DNA of 64,000 nucleotides, from contig JAHHIE010000007.1 of assembly GCA_019358945.1 (NCBI GenBank), positions 1 to 64,000 of the forward strand. The letters are read 5' to 3'. Each line of letters starts with the position of its first letter. Position 1 is the stretch's first letter. The translations under genes were made by a program, and so were the position numbers. This DNA is from Stenomitos rutilans HA7619-LM2. Its GTDB lineage: Bacteria; Cyanobacteriota; Cyanobacteriia; Leptolyngbyales; Leptolyngbyaceae. A model generated the notes under the pieces. It made no database searches and had not been told where the DNA came from. It worked only from the letters and a program-made list of their open reading frames with translations. This document shows positions 36,789 to 45,496 of this stretch, one piece after another.

Positions 36789-37328
36789 CTTGAAAACTTA
36801 CTTGAGGTTGCGGGAATAAAGAGCCTTGGGGTTGCTGGATGATGAGCAAGAAGCAACCCAAACCTAATCCGCAGAGAAGCCCACTTATCCAAGTGGAGGA
36901 CTGGATAGCTCCAGACGCGCTTGCAATTGATAACTGAGCAGTAACTACCGCTTATGAATCGTGAGGTTCAAGGTCAAAAAGCTTAACCTGGTACGGCAAT
37001 CACTGGATGTCTCCTTCACAGACTAAGTAGACGTGTTAAACAATCAGCTAATTAAGAATTTGTACCTACTGGCTTATACTACCCCAATTTATTAAGTTAA
37101 ATAAACTTTGTCCTCGATATTGTGACGGTTTTTGAATGAATGTATCTGCTCAAGCAACGAAGATCGCACCCGAAAAAGGCCAAGTTACTATTGAGCAGGC
37201 TTTTTGCTGATCTTGCCTTTGCACAGCTTTTGCTAAGACATGTGCCAATTATTTCGATTTTGTTACGAAAATCCGAGCGGTCGCCTTACTCAGGTACGAT
37301 GATATGTTGCGAGCAATACACTTTTTCT
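36789..37328. other. Divergent promoter region of ndhD1 and the 37329 gene, 540 bp
   Basis: No gene was found. An open frame from 37140 is the in-frame extension of the gene at 37329 and has no coding character of its own. The region must hold both promoters, but no box was placed with confidence. A loose inverted pair GAAAAAGGCC / GGCTTTTTGC lies at 37170-37206. Confidence 0.45.
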
Positions 37329-37856
37329 ATGGCAACGCCCAAGTTCCAGGATTTAACAGCCTGGCAGCAAGCAGAACAACTCATGCAGCCTGCCTTCATC
37401 CGGTTGGTTGATAATCTTCGCAAGCAGCTTGACCAATCTTCGTGGAAAGGGATGTATGAAGACGTGCCAATCTGGTCTGAAGGTGTTAGTGCAGTCGATA
37501 AGGCCAGAGTAAGTCAGCTACAAACGGAGCTTAAGTCAGCGTCAGCTGAAGAATCGATCGCGATCGAGGCTGCTTTAGCGCAACTCCCTTCACCGCATCC
37601 AGGCTACCTGTTGCACCTCCAGCAGCACGAGCAGACCGTCACTGTCGATCTCTGGAACCTTTGTTATAAAATCTGTTTTCAGGACTATGACCCTGCAAGC
37701 GGAACATCTCACGCTCCTGAGTCGATCGGCGGTAGTCGGGGAGTGAAAATCGACACGACTCTCTTTGATGAAGCTGGAGAAGTCGATTGGGATCAGCTCG
37801 ATCGTAAGGCTCACCTGGTTGTAGAGCAGACGTTTGCTAACTTACCGACGAGCTGA
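37329..37856 (+). CDS. Conserved hypothetical protein
   Basis: A 175-residue soluble protein. The start ATG 37329 (MATPKFQDLTAWQQAEQL) was chosen because the 63 residues upstream in this frame are not protein-like. Residues near 50-60 (WKGMYEDVPIWSEGVS) and the end (VDWDQLDRKAHLVVEQTFAN) look folded, but I recognise no family. It reads toward petM, with a shared terminator hairpin between them. Confidence 0.62.
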   Translation: MATPKFQDLTAWQQAEQLMQPAFIRLVDNLRKQLDQSSWKGMYEDVPIWSEGVSAVDKARVSQLQTELKSASAEESIAIEAALAQLPSPHPGYLLHLQQHEQTVTVDLWNLCYKICFQDYDPASGTSHAPESIGGSRGVKIDTTLFDEAGEVDWDQLDRKAHLVVEQTFANLPTS

Positions 37857-37884
37857 GCCGACAAATTTACAGATGTAAAAGCTT

Positions 37885-37907
37885 CGGCAAAAGGTGCGCT
37901 TTTGCCG
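37885..37907. terminator. Bidirectional terminator hairpin between the 37329 gene and petM
   Basis: CGGCAAAAG and CTTTTGCCG form a perfect 9-bp stem with a GTGCG loop. The A/T-rich part of the stem gives a run of four to five T or A on either strand. It lies between two convergent genes. Confidence 0.65.
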
Positions 37908-37915
37908 CACAATCT

Positions 37916-38017
37916 TTACTCTTCGCCGCCCTGTAACTTGAGCAGAAGGAAGCCCACGCTAAGTCCAATCAAAATTAGGACAGGAGGCAATAAAGCTGCA
38001 TTGAGAATTTCACCCAT
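37916..38017 (-). CDS. petM: Cytochrome b6f complex subunit PetM
   Basis: A 33-residue gene below the usual length cut-off. The sequence begins MGEILNAALLPPVLILIGLS and ends FLLLKLQGGEE: a short outer segment, one membrane helix and a Gln-Gly-Gly-Glu-Glu end as in known PetM (subunit VII) of cyanobacteria. It starts at ATG 38017 with AAGGA a few bases further upstream. It helps stabilise the b6f dimer, which links photosystem II to photosystem I. It lies downstream of thf1 on the same strand but after a hairpin, so it may be transcribed alone. Confidence 0.85.
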   Translation of the reverse strand: MGEILNAALLPPVLILIGLSVGFLLLKLQGGEE

Positions 38018-38184
38018 TGGTAATCGATTCCTTTGTGGTACGGTTTTGAAATGGCGGTTACAAGTCGAAGCGGTAGAACGTGAAAACCACTGTAGCTACT
38101 GCGAACATGCCAACACAGAGTATTCTAAACTGGATTGACCACATCGCTTCGCTGCAAAGAGAACTTTAGCGGTTCAGAATAAGG

Positions 38185-38208
38185 CCATGCACAGCGATCG
38201 GTGCATGG
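38185..38208 (-). terminator. Hairpin after thf1
   Basis: CCATGCAC and GTGCATGG form a perfect 8-bp stem around an 8-base loop, 14 bases after the thf1 stop on the minus strand. No T run follows, so it may be an mRNA-end stabiliser rather than an intrinsic terminator. Confidence 0.45.
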
Positions 38209-38222
38209 AACGGCACAACGGA

Positions 38223-38963
38223 TCAGGAACCTGGAGTTGCTTCTTCTTTCGGCTCGGTTAAATCAGCAGGCGTGCCTGAGCTTGCGGTTGCTTTTGCCCG
38301 CTCACGGTCTTCGCGCTTCTTGCGCTCTGCTTTTAGCACGTCTTCCATAACAATTTGCGCCTGAGCCATTTTCTCAAGATTGCTGCGGTAGAGCTCCAGG
38401 TCTTTTTGCACCTTGTCTAGTGATAAGTTCAAAGCGCTACAGATTCTCTTGAGCGCCTCAAGCAGCTTTGCTTCATCTTTGACTAGCGTTGCATCCGTTG
38501 CTTCTAACAGAGTAAATAACCCGATCGCAAACAGACGACTGTACTTAAAGTTCGCATTGTGCGCGATCGCAGCGGCAGCTTGCTGCAAATCATTAAAGTC
38601 TGCAATGGAAGACGTTTGCTCCAGCCAACTCATGATATCTTCGACAGATGAGCGGTTTGCCAGAGTCTGCAACCGTTCTGAATCGTGCCTGTACCGCTGG
38701 GGATCATCCTGCAACGCTTTACAAAGACCATCAAAAATAGAGGCAATATCTTGTTCAGGACGATAAGCCTGCATGAAGCGATGGAACGAGGTAAAAACGC
38801 CCAGCGCGTAGAAAGGGTCGTAGTGGAAGTCTACGTTGACCGTCAGCAAATGCATCTCGACCATTAGCTCCTCTACTACCCGGCGGTAGATCGAATTAAT
38901 GGGGCGAGTATGGATCGTGTAGAAGGCTCTTTTAGTATCTGAGACGGTACGAACGTTATTCAC
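38223..38963 (-). CDS. thf1: Photosystem II biogenesis protein Thf1/Psb29
   Basis: A 246-residue mostly helical protein. VSDTKRAFYTIHTRPINSIY, then VEMHLLTVNVDFHYDPFYAL and VFTSFHRFMQAYRPEQDI are hallmark segments of the ThyLF/Psb29 family. It works with the FtsH protease in photosystem II assembly and repair at the thylakoid. The C-terminal 40 residues are charged and coiled-coil-like. petM follows 206 bases downstream on the same strand. Confidence 0.92.
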   Translation of the reverse strand: MNNVRTVSDTKRAFYTIHTRPINSIYRRVVEELMVEMHLLTVNVDFHYDPFYALGVFTSFHRFMQAYRPEQDIASIFDGLCKALQDDPQRYRHDSERLQTLANRSSVEDIMSWLEQTSSIADFNDLQQAAAAIAHNANFKYSRLFAIGLFTLLEATDATLVKDEAKLLEALKRICSALNLSLDKVQKDLELYRSNLEKMAQAQIVMEDVLKAERKKREDRERAKATASSGTPADLTEPKEEATPGS

Positions 38964-39154
38964 AGCAAATTGAGATAGAGCAGAACTACTCTTATTCTCG
39001 CGCTTGACGGCAAGTTTGCCAAGCGTTGAGCAAGTTGGACTGCCTGCGATCCCCGTTACCTCGTTGAATAAACTCCTTTGTCACAACTCCAAGTAAGTGG
39101 CTAGATGCCTGTGGGTAATGAGTGCTATGTAGAACGAGTGTCTTAACACGCTGC

Positions 39155-40114
39155 TTATTTTTTCGCTTGGGTAGGCCGCATGAGATCCTTCAAGACGTAG
39201 GATTCGGGATTATTGGCAACCCAGCCCAGTCCAGAGCGCGATCGCACTTCAAAGTGCAGATGTGGTTCTTTAGAACTGGGGGTTCCAGTCGTGCCAACTG
39301 TGGCGATCGCTTGTCCACGTTTAACGACTTGCCCTGCTTTGACCTTTATGGTCGCCAGTTGAGCGTACCGTGTTTGTAGCCCTTCAGCATGGTTGATGAC
39401 AATCAGATTGCCGTAAGCACCTTGTTTGCCAGCAAAGGCAACTGTGCCATTGGCAACAGCTAGCACGGGCGAACCAACGGTGGCCGCCAGATCAATGCCG
39501 CTGTGGAAGCCAACCTTACCCGTTAAGGGCTGAATGCCCCAGCCGTAACCCAGCAGTAGGGCCGATCGCGCTGGTTTGGAGGTAAGTGGATAAGCACTCA
39601 GAAGACGCACTGGCTGAGTGACACCAGGTTTAGCCGTTGGGGTGGTTGCTGCCACAGGAGACCAATTCACACCGGGGACAAAGACAACTTTGGGCGCTGT
39701 CTGACAGCCGTTGACTTCAAATAAAACATCGGGGCGAATGTTGTATATTTTGGCCACATCCCGCCACGTCTGGTTTGGCTTGACCTCTACCCGAATACCG
39801 TTATAGGGAGGGATCAAAATTTCAGCGCCAACAGGTGCTTTGCCGCTCCGTAAAACTGGGTTGAAGCCCATCAAGGTGGAGGGAATCAAATCGTAGCGTT
39901 GTGCAATACTTTCCAGCGTTTCACCGGAGGCAACTTTGTGCTGTACCAACCGCGAAAGAGCAGAAGACGCACAGGTTAATTGACTTAGCGCGGGTACCGG
40001 GGTTGCTTGTGCAATGACCTGCGATCGCTCAGCACTCAAAGCTGCTTGCGTAAAGCTCAGGCAACCCAACGGGATCAATAACCAGTGAACCTGCATCCAG
40101 TGAACTTGTCTCAT
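39155..40114 (-). CDS. Exported LysM and M23-peptidase protein
   Basis: A 319-residue protein. ATG 40114 gives a signal peptide (WLLIPLGCLSFTQAALSAER); ATG 40162 is 16 residues longer. Two LysM-like domains (GETLESIAQRYDLIPSTLMG and NQTWRDVAKIYNIRPDVLFE) should bind peptidoglycan. The C-terminal M23 domain has FHSGIDLAATVGSPV and PHLHFEVRS with the H-x-H zinc motif. It is likely a periplasmic glycyl-glycine-type endopeptidase, or a non-catalytic activator such as NlpD/EnvC. The conserved His and Asp are present, so it is probably active. It is divergent from htrA. Confidence 0.82.
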   Translation of the reverse strand: MRQVHWMQVHWLLIPLGCLSFTQAALSAERSQVIAQATPVPALSQLTCASSALSRLVQHKVASGETLESIAQRYDLIPSTLMGFNPVLRSGKAPVGAEILIPPYNGIRVEVKPNQTWRDVAKIYNIRPDVLFEVNGCQTAPKVVFVPGVNWSPVAATTPTAKPGVTQPVRLLSAYPLTSKPARSALLLGYGWGIQPLTGKVGFHSGIDLAATVGSPVLAVANGTVAFAGKQGAYGNLIVINHAEGLQTRYAQLATIKVKAGQVVKRGQAIATVGTTGTPSSKEPHLHFEVRSRSGLGWVANNPESYVLKDLMRPTQAKK

Positions 40115-40326
40115 AGCGCCAGATTTTCCCAGACTTTCGCCGTGAATGTGCAGTGTGACCATGCTGTTCTTCTACTCTACCGCGTTCCCTTTTAAGCCCT
40201 TCTTTTCAAAGCGGTCTCAATCCGGATGATGGAACCGGGGTAGACGTAACGGTTGGAATAGAGGCAAGCAGTTACAATAAGCCCATGTTGTTTGGGCTAA
40301 CACGGCTGTTGTTGGCTAATAGCGCT

Positions 40327-41559
40327 ATGAATCTCTCTTTGAAGCAGTTGGCGACCTATGCTTCGTTGCTGGCGATCGGCAGTGGCACCGGGATTATCGG
40401 CAGCTACTATTTTTTGCCTCATGAGCGGATCAAATCCAACTCTGCCGATATGCCAACTGTACTGAAACCAGTGCCCAGCCAGTCGGCGAATCAAACCGCT
40501 GCTTTAGCACCCAATGATCTGGTGCGATCTGGTGGCGCTAACTTTATTGCCACGGCAGTGGAGCGGATTGGCCCGGCAGTTGTGCGTATTGATGCCGCCC
40601 GTAAAGTGGTGAACAGCCTCCCAGACGCGCTTCAGAATCCGCTTTTTCGGCGCTTCTTTGGTAACGAGATGCCTGTACCCAAAGAGCGCGTTGAGCGTGG
40701 TACAGGCTCTGGTTTTATTTTGAGTGGTGATGGTCGGTTGCTGACCAATGCGCATGTGGTGGCTGGCGCAGATACAGTAGAGGTAACGCTGAGAGATGGT
40801 CGCACGTTTGAAGGTCGTGTGATCGGCTCTGATACTGTCACGGATGTCGCAGCCGTTAAGATTAACGCCACAGGGCTACCAACGGTACGGGTTGGACGTT
40901 CTGATAACTTAACTCCCGGCGAGTGGGCGATCGCGATCGGCAATCCGTTAGGGCTTGATAACACCGTTACCGCAGGTATTATCAGCGCGACAGGGCGATC
41001 GAGTTCTCAGGTAGGTGTTCCCGATAAGCGAGTTAGCTTTATCCAAACCGATGCAGCGATCAATCCTGGCAATTCAGGCGGGCCATTGCTGAACGATCAG
41101 GGTGAAGTGATTGGGGTCAATACCGCCATCCGTGCCGATGCTCAGGGGCTTGGCTTTGCGATTCCGATCGAAACGGCACAACGGGTCGCCAGCCAGCTCT
41201 TTGCTAGAGGCAAAGTGGAGCATCCCTACCTGGGCATTCAAATGGTGGATCTGACTCCAGCCTTACGTAAAGAAATCAACCAAGACGAGGATGCGAAGCT
41301 GAAGGTTAATCAGGATCAGGGCGTACTGATTGTGCGGGTTTTTGACAACTCTCCAGCCGCTCAGTCTGGTATTCAGCAGGGCGATATTATCCAAAAGGTT
41401 GATGGAAAGCCTGTCAAAACGGCTTCAGATGTGCAAGAAAGGGTCGAAGCAAGCGCGATCAATAAAATGCTGGTGGTTGAGATCGTGCGCGATAATCAAC
41501 GACGCAACCTTCAACTCAAGCCAGCCCCCTTTCCAAGCAAAACTGAAAGCCGACCATAA
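40327..41559 (+). CDS. HtrA/Deg-type serine protease with one PDZ domain
   Basis: A 410-residue periplasmic or membrane-tethered protease. A hydrophobic N-terminal segment (TYASLLAIGSGTGIIGSYYF) anchors or exports it. The trypsin-like core has His in TNAHVVAGADTVEVTLRD, Asp in DTVTDVAAVKI and Ser in INPGNSGGPLLNDQGEVIGV. A PDZ domain follows (HPYLGIQMVDLTPAL to VQERVEASA). This is the HhoA/HhoB/HtrA layout of cyanobacteria, used in protein quality control. Which paralog it is cannot be settled. MLFG at 40285 is an alternative start. Confidence 0.9.
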   Translation: MNLSLKQLATYASLLAIGSGTGIIGSYYFLPHERIKSNSADMPTVLKPVPSQSANQTAALAPNDLVRSGGANFIATAVERIGPAVVRIDAARKVVNSLPDALQNPLFRRFFGNEMPVPKERVERGTGSGFILSGDGRLLTNAHVVAGADTVEVTLRDGRTFEGRVIGSDTVTDVAAVKINATGLPTVRVGRSDNLTPGEWAIAIGNPLGLDNTVTAGIISATGRSSSQVGVPDKRVSFIQTDAAINPGNSGGPLLNDQGEVIGVNTAIRADAQGLGFAIPIETAQRVASQLFARGKVEHPYLGIQMVDLTPALRKEINQDEDAKLKVNQDQGVLIVRVFDNSPAAQSGIQQGDIIQKVDGKPVKTASDVQERVEASAINKMLVVEIVRDNQRRNLQLKPAPFPSKTESRP

Positions 41560-41665
41560 GCTGCAATGGTTGCTACATCCTTCTAAGTGGTGCTTCTTTT
41601 TTCAAATGCGATGTGAAAGCGTTGAGTAAAGGGTCGCAATTAAAGATGACTGAAGGATAACGCTC

Positions 41666-43468
41666 CTATGCTTGCTGACGCATTACAGGGGCTTTGCTCC
41701 AATGAGTATCATTTTGAGCACTGAGCTTATCCTGGCAAAGGGTATGCGCCTCCCAGACAGGATGTGTTTCAGGGTAATCAACTCGATAGTGTCCGCCTCG
41801 ACTCTCAGTCCGAAACTGGGCGCTCTTCAGGATTAGCCACCCTACATCAAGCAAATTACGAGTTTCTGCCCAAACCCTGAGTCGCTCGTCAACTTCGATC
41901 GCATTCACTTCTACAGTTTGCTCCGGTTTGAGATGTTGCAGCGATCGACTAATGGCAAGCTGATTAAATTTCTCTTGCCAGAGTTGAATTTGCGCGATCG
42001 CCGCCGACATGACAGTGCCATCTCGACAGATGCCTGCACTTTGCCATACTAAGCGAGGTAGTTGCTGGCGTAAGGTACTAAGCTCTTCAAAGTCAGCTTG
42101 AGACAGCGCGACGTGAGCAGTAGCAAGATCGTCTGTTATGGTTGCTTGCCCTTCTGTCTCCTGCCTCCTGCCTCCTGCCTCTCCCAAGTCTAACGTTGCA
42201 AACTGCGCCCCAAAGACCAGACATTCCAACAGTGAATTGCTCGCCAGTCGATTGGCCCCATGCACACCTGTACTGGCCGTTTCCCCAACTGCATATAGGC
42301 CCGAAATAGATGTCTGGTTGGACAAGTCTGTCGCCACCCCACCCATCCAGTAGTGGGCCGCAGGCGCAACGGGAATTGGCTCTCGCAGCACATCAATACC
42401 CCACCGTTGGCATACCTGAATGATGTTGGGGAAGCGGTGTTGTATCGTTGCGGGTGCGATCGCTCGTAGATCTAACCAGACGTGAGCCGTCGCCGGATCA
42501 GCATGCGTCGTTTGTAAGTAACTAAAGATGGCACGGCTTACCACATCTCTGGGAGCCAATTCTCCAGCAGGATGGTAATCAAAGGCAAAGCGCCGACCCT
42601 GGTCATCTACTAAATGAGCGCCTTCCCCCCGCACGGCTTCACTGATCAAAAACCGGGGTGCTCCAGGTTGGGTCAAGGCAGTTGGGTGAAACTGCACAAA
42701 CTCCAGGTCGCGCAAAACGGCTCCTGCGCGATGGGCGATCGCAACCCCATCGCCCGTGCTCAGGGCAGGATTAGTCGTTTGGGCGAAGACCTGCCCCCCC
42801 CCGCCCGTAGCTAAAATGATCGCCGCCGCTCTTAGCCAGATGACGTGGCCTTGATAGAGGACGCAAATACCCTGACAGCGCTGTTTGGCTTCATCAAGCC
42901 AAACATTCAGTGTCAACGCCTGAGCAAGCACATGGATATTCTGACGGCGCAATACATGTGCTGTCAGCGTACTAACCACTTCACGCCCTGTGGTATCAGC
43001 AGCATGTAACACTCGTCGTCGGGAATGAGCCGCTTCTAACGTTAACGCTAACTCGCCATTGTGTCGATCGAAGGCTACCCCCATCTCAACCAGTGTTTGA
43101 ATACACTGCGGTGCCTGTTCTACAAGAAACTTGACTGCATCATAGTCACACAAGCCTGCACCCGCCTGCAACGTATCGGCTAGGTGCAGTGATGACGAGT
43201 CAGCCGGGTCTATCACCGCTGCAATACCACCTTGCGCCCAATCGCTGGCAGAGAGCGAAAGAGTGTCTTTCGTCAGCAACCCAATGCGATAGTTGCTGGG
43301 TAGACAGAGCGCTGTGTAAAGCCCAGCCGCCCCCGCCCCCACAATGAGAACATCAAACTGAGAGGGTATCTCTGAAACGGGAGGCGATCGCAAAACGGAC
43401 GATTGCAAAGCTGCCACTAATTTTTGGCTCTTAAGTCTAGATGAATAGGGCCTATGTATTTTGACCAA
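41666..43468 (-). CDS. nadB: L-aspartate oxidase
   Basis: A 600-residue FAD enzyme that oxidises aspartate to iminoaspartate in NAD synthesis. The dinucleotide motif GAGAAGLYTAL is near residue 43, followed by SASDWAQGGIAAV and the active-site region RFLISEAVRGEGAHLVDDQG and HPTALTQPG. The C-terminal domain has the usual helical end (TESRGGHYRVDYP). The start is uncertain: TTG 43468 gives 600 residues, later codons a shorter form. Near residue 430 a low-complexity segment (LGEAGGRRQETEGQATI) is encoded by a dispersed repeat (42150-42186). All catalytic motifs remain. Confidence 0.9.
   Translation of the reverse strand: MVKIHRPYSSRLKSQKLVAALQSSVLRSPPVSEIPSQFDVLIVGAGAAGLYTALCLPSNYRIGLLTKDTLSLSASDWAQGGIAAVIDPADSSSLHLADTLQAGAGLCDYDAVKFLVEQAPQCIQTLVEMGVAFDRHNGELALTLEAAHSRRRVLHAADTTGREVVSTLTAHVLRRQNIHVLAQALTLNVWLDEAKQRCQGICVLYQGHVIWLRAAAIILATGGGGQVFAQTTNPALSTGDGVAIAHRAGAVLRDLEFVQFHPTALTQPGAPRFLISEAVRGEGAHLVDDQGRRFAFDYHPAGELAPRDVVSRAIFSYLQTTHADPATAHVWLDLRAIAPATIQHRFPNIIQVCQRWGIDVLREPIPVAPAAHYWMGGVATDLSNQTSISGLYAVGETASTGVHGANRLASNSLLECLVFGAQFATLDLGEAGGRRQETEGQATITDDLATAHVALSQADFEELSTLRQQLPRLVWQSAGICRDGTVMSAAIAQIQLWQEKFNQLAISRSLQHLKPEQTVEVNAIEVDERLRVWAETRNLLDVGWLILKSAQFRTESRGGHYRVDYPETHPVWEAHTLCQDKLSAQNDTHWSKAPVMRQQA
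42150..42186. repeat. Dispersed repeat fragment inserted in frame inside nadB
   Basis: On the minus strand this reads GGAGAGGCAGGAGGCAGGAG and continues to GACAGAAGG. It is the same type of purine tract as in the panC insert (13681-13795) and in intergenic regions. It encodes GEAGGRRQETEG between two conserved regions. Confidence 0.6.
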
Positions 43469-43535
43469 AACCTCGGAGGTTTAAGCGACAACGGTAGTGA
43501 TGTGCTTGACTCCTGGTTCAGACCTTCGAGGTCTG
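43468..43535. repeat. Two perfect short palindromes upstream of nadB
   Basis: AAACCTCGGAGGTTT (43468-43482) and CAGACCTTCGAGGTCTG (43519-43535) each form a hairpin. They lie between psbU and nadB. They may be a terminator remnant or operator pair. A short minus-strand frame at 43417-43632 across them is not protein-like. Confidence 0.4.
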
Positions 43536-43659
43536 CGTAAGTCTTATAAGGGCTAACGCCTGAAGTAGAGGGTAAAGACAGAAATTGCTCGCCGACTGTA
43601 AACCAGTCATTGAGCAATTTCGTCACCAGCATAGGGTGAACGTCGTCAGAACAGACAGA

Positions 43660-44106
43660 TTAGCGGTAAATTCCGTTGTTAATCCGATCAGCTCCTTCCA
43701 CCAATGCTTCTTCAACATCTGTAGCCGTGAAATGATCCAGGTTGGACTCTAGCACGTCTTTCTGAGCTGCCGTCAATCCGGCAATATTCAAAACATCATC
43801 AACGCTTTCATAGGGCGCATTTTTAACAATCAGCCCTGCCAGAGTGGGATATAGCCCTGGATACTGCCTGAATGCCCGCACGTTGGTGTTGTTCAGATCT
43901 AGCTTCTTACCGTATTCCGAGCTGAGCTTTTCGCCTACCGCGTCACGAATCGCTTCAGCAGCCAGCAGCGTTGGCATGATCGGACGGGACAGCGAGTATC
44001 CAAAACCACCCAAACTGGCTGCCGTAGCCTTCTGCGGCATTCCTAGCCAGCTCATACAGCCAACCATCATGCAAAGAACTATCAACACACGAACCAACCG
44101 TTTCAT
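43660..44106 (-). CDS. psbU: Photosystem II 12 kDa extrinsic protein PsbU
   Basis: A 148-residue precursor. The signal peptide ([20 protein letters not shown], then QKATAAS) sends the protein to the thylakoid lumen. The mature part has the double helix-hairpin-helix fold: [20 protein letters not shown] and [20 protein letters not shown]. It stabilises the oxygen-evolving manganese cluster. ATG 44106 has GGGAGG 9 bases upstream, so it is preferred to 44133. Confidence 0.95.
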   Translation of the reverse strand: MKRLVRVLIVLCMMVGCMSWLGMPQKATAASLGGFGYSLSRPIMPTLLAAEAIRDAVGEKLSSEYGKKLDLNNTNVRAFRQYPGLYPTLAGLIVKNAPYESVDDVLNIAGLTAAQKDVLESNLDHFTATDVEEALVEGADRINNGIYR

Positions 44107-44325
44107 GAATCTATTCCTCCCTTCCTGTTGCATGGAAAACCATACACAGCATTTCTTCAGAGCCTATCATTTTCTGGTCATCATCATTCACTATGGCTTG
44201 TCTACAGAGAGATTCCAGATACAAATCTTTACGCCTGAGCGCCTGGGTTTAAGGTGTTTGGGCGACGGTTCTTAAGACAAAGAGGCCTCAATTGTGATGC
44301 TGCCTCTAAATATGACCAGACGTTG

Positions 44326-44372
44326 ACGTTCTTGCAGATAAACTACTCTCTACTCTTCATCTGCAAGAACGT
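44326..44372 (-). terminator. 14-bp perfect hairpin at the end of the cyclase gene
   Basis: ACGTTCTTGCAGAT and ATCTGCAAGAACGT pair perfectly around a 19-base loop. The stop codon of the cyclase gene (44343-44345) lies in the loop, so one arm is coding. No T run follows. It could stop transcription before psbU or protect the mRNA end. Confidence 0.5.
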
Positions 44373-45377
44373 TTCCAAATCTGGGAAGGAGCAGGCGTGA
44401 GCCACCGTCGGCATGTCATAGCCCTTGAGATGAACCGTATAGTTTCTGAATAAGTCGATCGACGTAATCTCCATATTCACGAGATGTTGATACGTCGTTT
44501 CGCCAACAGCAATATCCAACCCAATTTGCTTAGTAGACGTTTCTAGGCGAAATGCAGCATTGACGGTATCACCCAAAGCGGTGTAATCCGGTCGATCGCC
44601 GCTGCCAGTGTTACCGACCATCGCGTAGCCGGTGTTGATGCCAGCCCCAATCCGCAGCGGGAACGGCAGTGGATACAGGTTATACAAATCGCTGGTCATC
44701 GTGTGTAAAGCATTCAGGGCACGGAAAATGCGCAGCATCTCATCGTTATTAACTCCTTGCGGGCCATGAATCCAAATCGCCATCACAGCATCGCCAATGT
44801 ATTTATCCACCCAGCTTCCGTACTCGCGAATAATGTCACCCGCATGGCGAAACCAGGTACCAATGACTTCCGACAGCACCTTTTCATCCAACTGGCGCGT
44901 GAGTACGGTAAAGTCACGAATATCGACCACTAGCACTGAAATTAAACGCCGGACGTGCAGGGTTGCCGTCGCTGTAAACTCTTTGGAATCCGAACCAGCC
45001 GAGGAATCAGCCGGTGGATTGAGCGTTGGGCAGTAAAAGTCGAGGTCGGTTTGACCAAATGTTAACCGATCGCCATTGTGCAGCGTGACCGGAATGCTTA
45101 CCCGACGACCATTCACAAATGAACCGTTGCGGCTACCTAAATCGATTAAATAAAACTCCCCCGTCTCCATACATTGCAACATGGCATGGTTACGAGAGAT
45201 CCAGCGATCGGGCAGAACAAAATTATTGTCTTCGCTGCGCCCGATCGTCCAGCAGTTACTACCCGCAAGCGGCAACCGCCGACTACCAGAGTCAGTGCGA
45301 AGAACGAGATGGGGAGTGGGTTGTAAAGTCACCACAGGCTGAGAAAAATAATCCTTTCCTATGATGCATCCTGACAT
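44343..45377 (-). CDS. FHA-domain adenylate/guanylate cyclase (class III)
   Basis: A 344-residue protein. The FHA domain (residues about 30-115) shows WTIGRSEDNNFVLPDRWISR, NHAML and DLGSRNGSFVNG, and should bind a phospho-threonine partner. The class III catalytic domain (about 145-320) has the metal Asp pair in LVVDIRDFTVLTRQ and KYIGDAVMAIW. Whether it makes cAMP or cGMP cannot be decided from sequence. It lies before psbU on the same strand with a hairpin between them. Confidence 0.85.
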   Translation of the reverse strand: MSGCIIGKDYFSQPVVTLQPTPHLVLRTDSGSRRLPLAGSNCWTIGRSEDNNFVLPDRWISRNHAMLQCMETGEFYLIDLGSRNGSFVNGRRVSIPVTLHNGDRLTFGQTDLDFYCPTLNPPADSSAGSDSKEFTATATLHVRRLISVLVVDIRDFTVLTRQLDEKVLSEVIGTWFRHAGDIIREYGSWVDKYIGDAVMAIWIHGPQGVNNDEMLRIFRALNALHTMTSDLYNLYPLPFPLRIGAGINTGYAMVGNTGSGDRPDYTALGDTVNAAFRLETSTKQIGLDIAVGETTYQHLVNMEITSIDLFRNYTVHLKGYDMPTVAHACSFPDLETFLQMKSRE

Positions 45378-45496
45378 ATCTCACTATGCCAGTGTAGTCT
45401 TCCCACGAAAATTCGTTCAAAAAAGTTTTGAGCCAAGCTTTTCTAAGAAGTCTGGTTGAGAGAATGCGACGCAGCAAATAATTTATAGCGCTTTAT

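Noticed and set aside
43417-43632. 71-codon minus-strand frame between psbU and nadB
   Set aside because: It spans two palindromes and has no motif or ribosome binding site.
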